The notes under the pieces were generated by a model, which was not told where the DNA came from, searched no databases, and saw only the letters and a list, made by a program, of their open reading frames with translations. A stretch of DNA of 64,000 nt from Pelagihabitans pacificus. Its GTDB lineage: Bacteria; Bacteroidota; Bacteroidia; Flavobacteriales; Flavobacteriaceae. The stretch is from the NCBI RefSeq assembly GCF_009371985.2, contig NZ_VIKU02000003.1, positions 1 to 64,000 on the forward strand, in the 5' to 3' direction. Below are positions 61,583 through 64,000 of this stretch, piece after piece. The position numbers were made by a program, and so were the translations under genes. Within the stretch, counting starts at the first letter, position 1; every line of letters starts with the position of its first letter.

Positions 61583-62872
61583 TTAGTTTTTGTCCATGCT
61601 ATTCGCTACTGACTGCACTTCATCCAAAACGCGGAGCAGGTTACCTCCCCATAGCTTGGCGATTTCCTCTTCGATATAGCCACGCTTCACCAACTCCAAG
61701 GTTACGTTGAAGGTCTCCGAGGCATCGTTCCACCCGGCGATACCACCACCACCATCGAAATCGGAACTGATACCGACATGATCGATTCCCATTACTTTGA
61801 CCATATAGTCGATATGATTTACAAAGTCGGCTACATCTACCGCTGGTGGTGCATCGGACTTATTCTCCGCTTGCTTTTTTGCGATTGTCATTACCTTGGG
61901 ATAGTTTGCGATAAAAGCTTCTTTTTGCGCATCGGTCAGGGATGAAAACTGTGACCGCTCGTACCACTCGATTCCCAAAGAATCCGCTACTTGTTGATAA
62001 ATCGCCTTCATATAGGCAGCGCGGGCTTCGTGCTTCTCGGTATTCAGATACGAGCTGAATGCTACGGCCTGTACCACACCGCCATTTTCCTTCATCAATT
62101 TTAACTGCTCGTCATCTAGGTTCCTACTATGGTCACAAAGTGCCCGAGCCGAGGAATGCGAAGCAATAATCGGTGCTTTCGATAAGGCGATCATCTGCTC
62201 CATAGCTTTTTTGGATGGATGTGAAACGTCAATCATTATTCCCAATCTATTCATCTCATTTACAGCTTTTTTACCCAATTCACTTAAACCATCATGTAAC
62301 CATAAGCTATCGGCCTCCCCTGTATTGGAATCCGAAAATTGGCTGTGGCCATTGTGTGCGAGGGAAACGTAACGGGCTCCCAAATTGTGATATCTTTCGA
62401 ACTCCGAAAGGTCTTTTCCGATCGGATAAGCGTTCTCGACCCCGATCATGGCCACTTTTTTGCCAGCTGCATGTATTCTTCGTACGTCATTCGAAGTCAG
62501 TGCGAGCTCAATCTGATCGGGAGCCAGCTCCTCGCAAAAACGGTGTATGGCATCGAACTTCGCCATGGCATTTTCTTTTGCCTTGGCGTAGCCATTGTCG
62601 TTCAACGAATCCTGACCGGTGTATACAATTAGCCACGCAACATCCAATCCGCCTTCTTGCATTTTTGGAAGGTTCAATTGTGTTTCCAAACGTTGGGTGT
62701 AATTGATGCTATCGGTAAAATTCTTCACGTTAATGTCATCATGCGTATCAATGCTTATCACTTTCGCATGGATTTTCTTTGCTTTCTCTTCTACCGATTC
62801 AGCGACCTCTTTGGGAGCTTCTTGACAGGACAACGCTAATAAAATACAGAGCTGGAGGATGCGAAACTTCAT
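61583..62872 (-). CDS. M19 (renal-type) dipeptidase lipoprotein
   Basis: 429 residues. The signal MKFRILQLCILLALSCQE predicts a lipoprotein anchored at Cys16. VISIDTHDDIN supplies the HxD zinc ligands, MIGVENAYP the bridging Glu, IMIDVSHPSKK and APIIASHSSARAL the two His ligands, and VGISSDFDGGGGIAG the active-site Asp. M19 dipeptidases hydrolyse dipeptides, and in bacteria also D-amino-acid dipeptides or beta-lactams. Probably on the outer membrane, periplasm- or surface-facing. Confidence 0.93.
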   Translation of the reverse strand: MKFRILQLCILLALSCQEAPKEVAESVEEKAKKIHAKVISIDTHDDINVKNFTDSINYTQRLETQLNLPKMQEGGLDVAWLIVYTGQDSLNDNGYAKAKENAMAKFDAIHRFCEELAPDQIELALTSNDVRRIHAAGKKVAMIGVENAYPIGKDLSEFERYHNLGARYVSLAHNGHSQFSDSNTGEADSLWLHDGLSELGKKAVNEMNRLGIMIDVSHPSKKAMEQMIALSKAPIIASHSSARALCDHSRNLDDEQLKLMKENGGVVQAVAFSSYLNTEKHEARAAYMKAIYQQVADSLGIEWYERSQFSSLTDAQKEAFIANYPKVMTIAKKQAENKSDAPPAVDVADFVNHIDYMVKVMGIDHVGISSDFDGGGGIAGWNDASETFNVTLELVKRGYIEEEIAKLWGGNLLRVLDEVQSVANSMDKN

Positions 62873-63070
62873 ATTGTAAGAATTTTAGACCTACAAATAA
62901 AGCGATTTGACAACAGAAAAAGGGCATTCGGTAACATTTAATTGTTCACTCCTGAGAATTTGAGGATTTTTAAGCCATAGGAACTTTATTGAATGTAAGC
63001 GAAATTAACAAGACGATGTAAGAAAAAGTTTTTATCCCAAATTTTACTGTATAACCAAATCAATCCCCCA

Positions 63071-64000
63071 TTGAAACCAAAAGACCTACTTGCGCAAATT
63101 ACCCACGTCGAATCGTTGCTAAACGAGTTTTCTTTTGATGAACTCAGCTCCGATGAGGCCGGTCAACTGAAAAAGTCGTTTGAATCGTTCAAACACCACC
63201 TTCAGGAAAAGGTCTTGACCCAAAATGGCATTACTTCCGAAAGCCTGAATAATTCATCTTCGCCAACCGGTAAAAGGTCTCACGATAAGCTTCAAAGGGA
63301 CAACCAAAGCGAAGCTTCCCTGTTAGTGGCCCATGTGAGTCATGAAATACGTACCCCTTTGAACGGCATAATCGGTTTTACCGATCTTTTGAAGGAAGAC
63401 AGTCTGAGCACCACACAGCTAGAACTTGTAAACGCCATTCAATCCGCTTCCTACTCGTTAATGGAAATTATTAACGAGCTTTTGGAGTATTCGAAACTAT
63501 CGGCGGGATTGGAGACTTTCGAATCTGTCCATTTCAATTTTTATGCGCTTACAAGAGACATTCTCTACCTCTGCAAAACACTTATCGTGGAGGAAAAAAT
63601 GAATCTTGAGGCCGATATCGATACCTCCATTCCGGAAGTATTGGTTGGTGATCCCGCAAAATTGAGCCAAGTATTGCTCAACCTTCTGGGCAATGCCATC
63701 AAATTCGCGCAAAAGGGTGAAATACGTCTCCGAATCGTTTTGAAAAAGCAAAAAGATGGCCAATTGCTGCTGGAATTTTTGGTCTCTGACCAAGGTATCG
63801 GCATTGGGGAGGAGGAACTCCCTTACATCTTCGATTCGTATCGACAGGTGGGGGAAAATACTTCCACAAAGTATGGGGGTACTGGCCTGGGCCTTTCCAT
63901 TGTGAAAGAAATAATTGTAAATCAAGGAGGGCATATAACGGTCGCCAGCAACTTGGGAGAAGGGACTACCTTTCGATTCGTATTGCCCTATCTCGTAGGC
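63071..64000 (+). CDS. Hybrid-type sensor histidine kinase, N-terminal part (3' truncated by window)
   Basis: 310 codons from TTG at 63071 run to the window edge without a stop. An in-frame stop lies upstream at 62996-62998 and there is no in-frame ATG before the kinase core, so TTG is the best start. After a helical front of about 95 residues, the H-box reads VSHEIRTPLNGIIGFTDLLK, the N-box NLLGNAIKFAQKG, G1 SDQGIGIGEEELPYIFDSYR, and G2 YGGTGLGLSIVKE. No membrane segment is seen in the visible part. The remaining length, possibly receiver or Hpt domains, is outside. Input signal unknown. Confidence 0.9.
   Translation, partial: MKPKDLLAQITHVESLLNEFSFDELSSDEAGQLKKSFESFKHHLQEKVLTQNGITSESLNNSSSPTGKRSHDKLQRDNQSEASLLVAHVSHEIRTPLNGIIGFTDLLKEDSLSTTQLELVNAIQSASYSLMEIINELLEYSKLSAGLETFESVHFNFYALTRDILYLCKTLIVEEKMNLEADIDTSIPEVLVGDPAKLSQVLLNLLGNAIKFAQKGEIRLRIVLKKQKDGQLLLEFLVSDQGIGIGEEELPYIFDSYRQVGENTSTKYGGTGLGLSIVKEIIVNQGGHITVASNLGEGTTFRFVLPYLVG

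Noticed and set aside
1-64000. Prophage, integron, CRISPR array or insertion sequence
   Set aside because: No transposase, integrase, direct-repeat array or tail genes were seen in any frame.

Overview
The window looks like chromosomal DNA of a marine-type member of the Flavobacteriaceae (Bacteroidota). The evidence is a type IX secretion (T9SS) sorting domain, a PorP/SprF protein beside a PD40-repeat protein, a TonB-dependent receptor with an STN domain, DUF4249 lipoproteins, a GldL-like membrane protein, -7 boxes of the TAnnTTTG type, and little sign of Shine-Dalgarno sites. Several genes appear to start with TTG or GTG. I see no rRNA, tRNA, CRISPR array, prophage, integrase or insertion sequence. 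Most of the window is core genome with a few accessory loci.

Layout. 1-2868: 3' part of a large T9SS-secreted multidomain protein with three PASTA domains. 3.1-5.9 kb: TauE/SafE permease, nitroreductase and DegT-type aminotransferase, the last preceded by a perfect 4 x 7 bp tandem repeat. 5.9-12.5 kb (minus strand): the tight cluster tpx-dgkA-ftsK-lolA-lptF/G-ribB. 12.7-16.1 kb: NhaC antiporter, and a trans-sulfuration-type PLP enzyme divergent from an Lrp/AsnC regulator. 16.1-28.6 kb: housekeeping and metabolic genes (ankyrin protein, lpd, double CDGSH protein, acyltransferase, FMN reductase, pabB-like, lipase, tilS, dsbD-like, penicillin acylase).

28.8-38.6 kb (plus strand) is the most distinctive locus. 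A TonB-dependent receptor with an N-terminal STN domain is followed by four tandem DUF4249 lipoproteins, joined by ATGA or near-zero spacing, and then by a periplasmic MG2-like/plug-like protein. The four lipoproteins share an N-terminal C-I/V-E-x-F anchor region and a C-terminal CGDCT...VP.FW signature. I read the locus as a dedicated outer-membrane uptake or surface complex with a multiplied lipoprotein set.

38.6-43.1 kb: comM/yifB; a membrane-spanning TIR protein (cytosolic TIR, coiled coil, one TM helix, periplasmic DUF1566-like lectin fold); an SRPBCC protein; and a LuxR-type response regulator with Glu in place of the phospho-accepting Asp. 44-48.9 kb: a PorP/SprF-like protein with a C-terminal SPOR-like domain, a PD40 protein lacking OmpA, and a secreted Kre9/Ig-like protein. 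49.1-56.5 kb: a Tat-exported HisC-like aminotransferase, a GldL-like protein with a DUF559/Vsr-like putative nuclease, an Nramp paralogue with substituted metal ligands, the cysE-cysM pair, DUF2461 and a candidate 36-residue membrane peptide. 56.6-64 kb: a VPS10/BNR propeller protein, a LolA-like protein, DUF72, an M19 dipeptidase lipoprotein and the 5' part of a hybrid-type histidine kinase running off the window.
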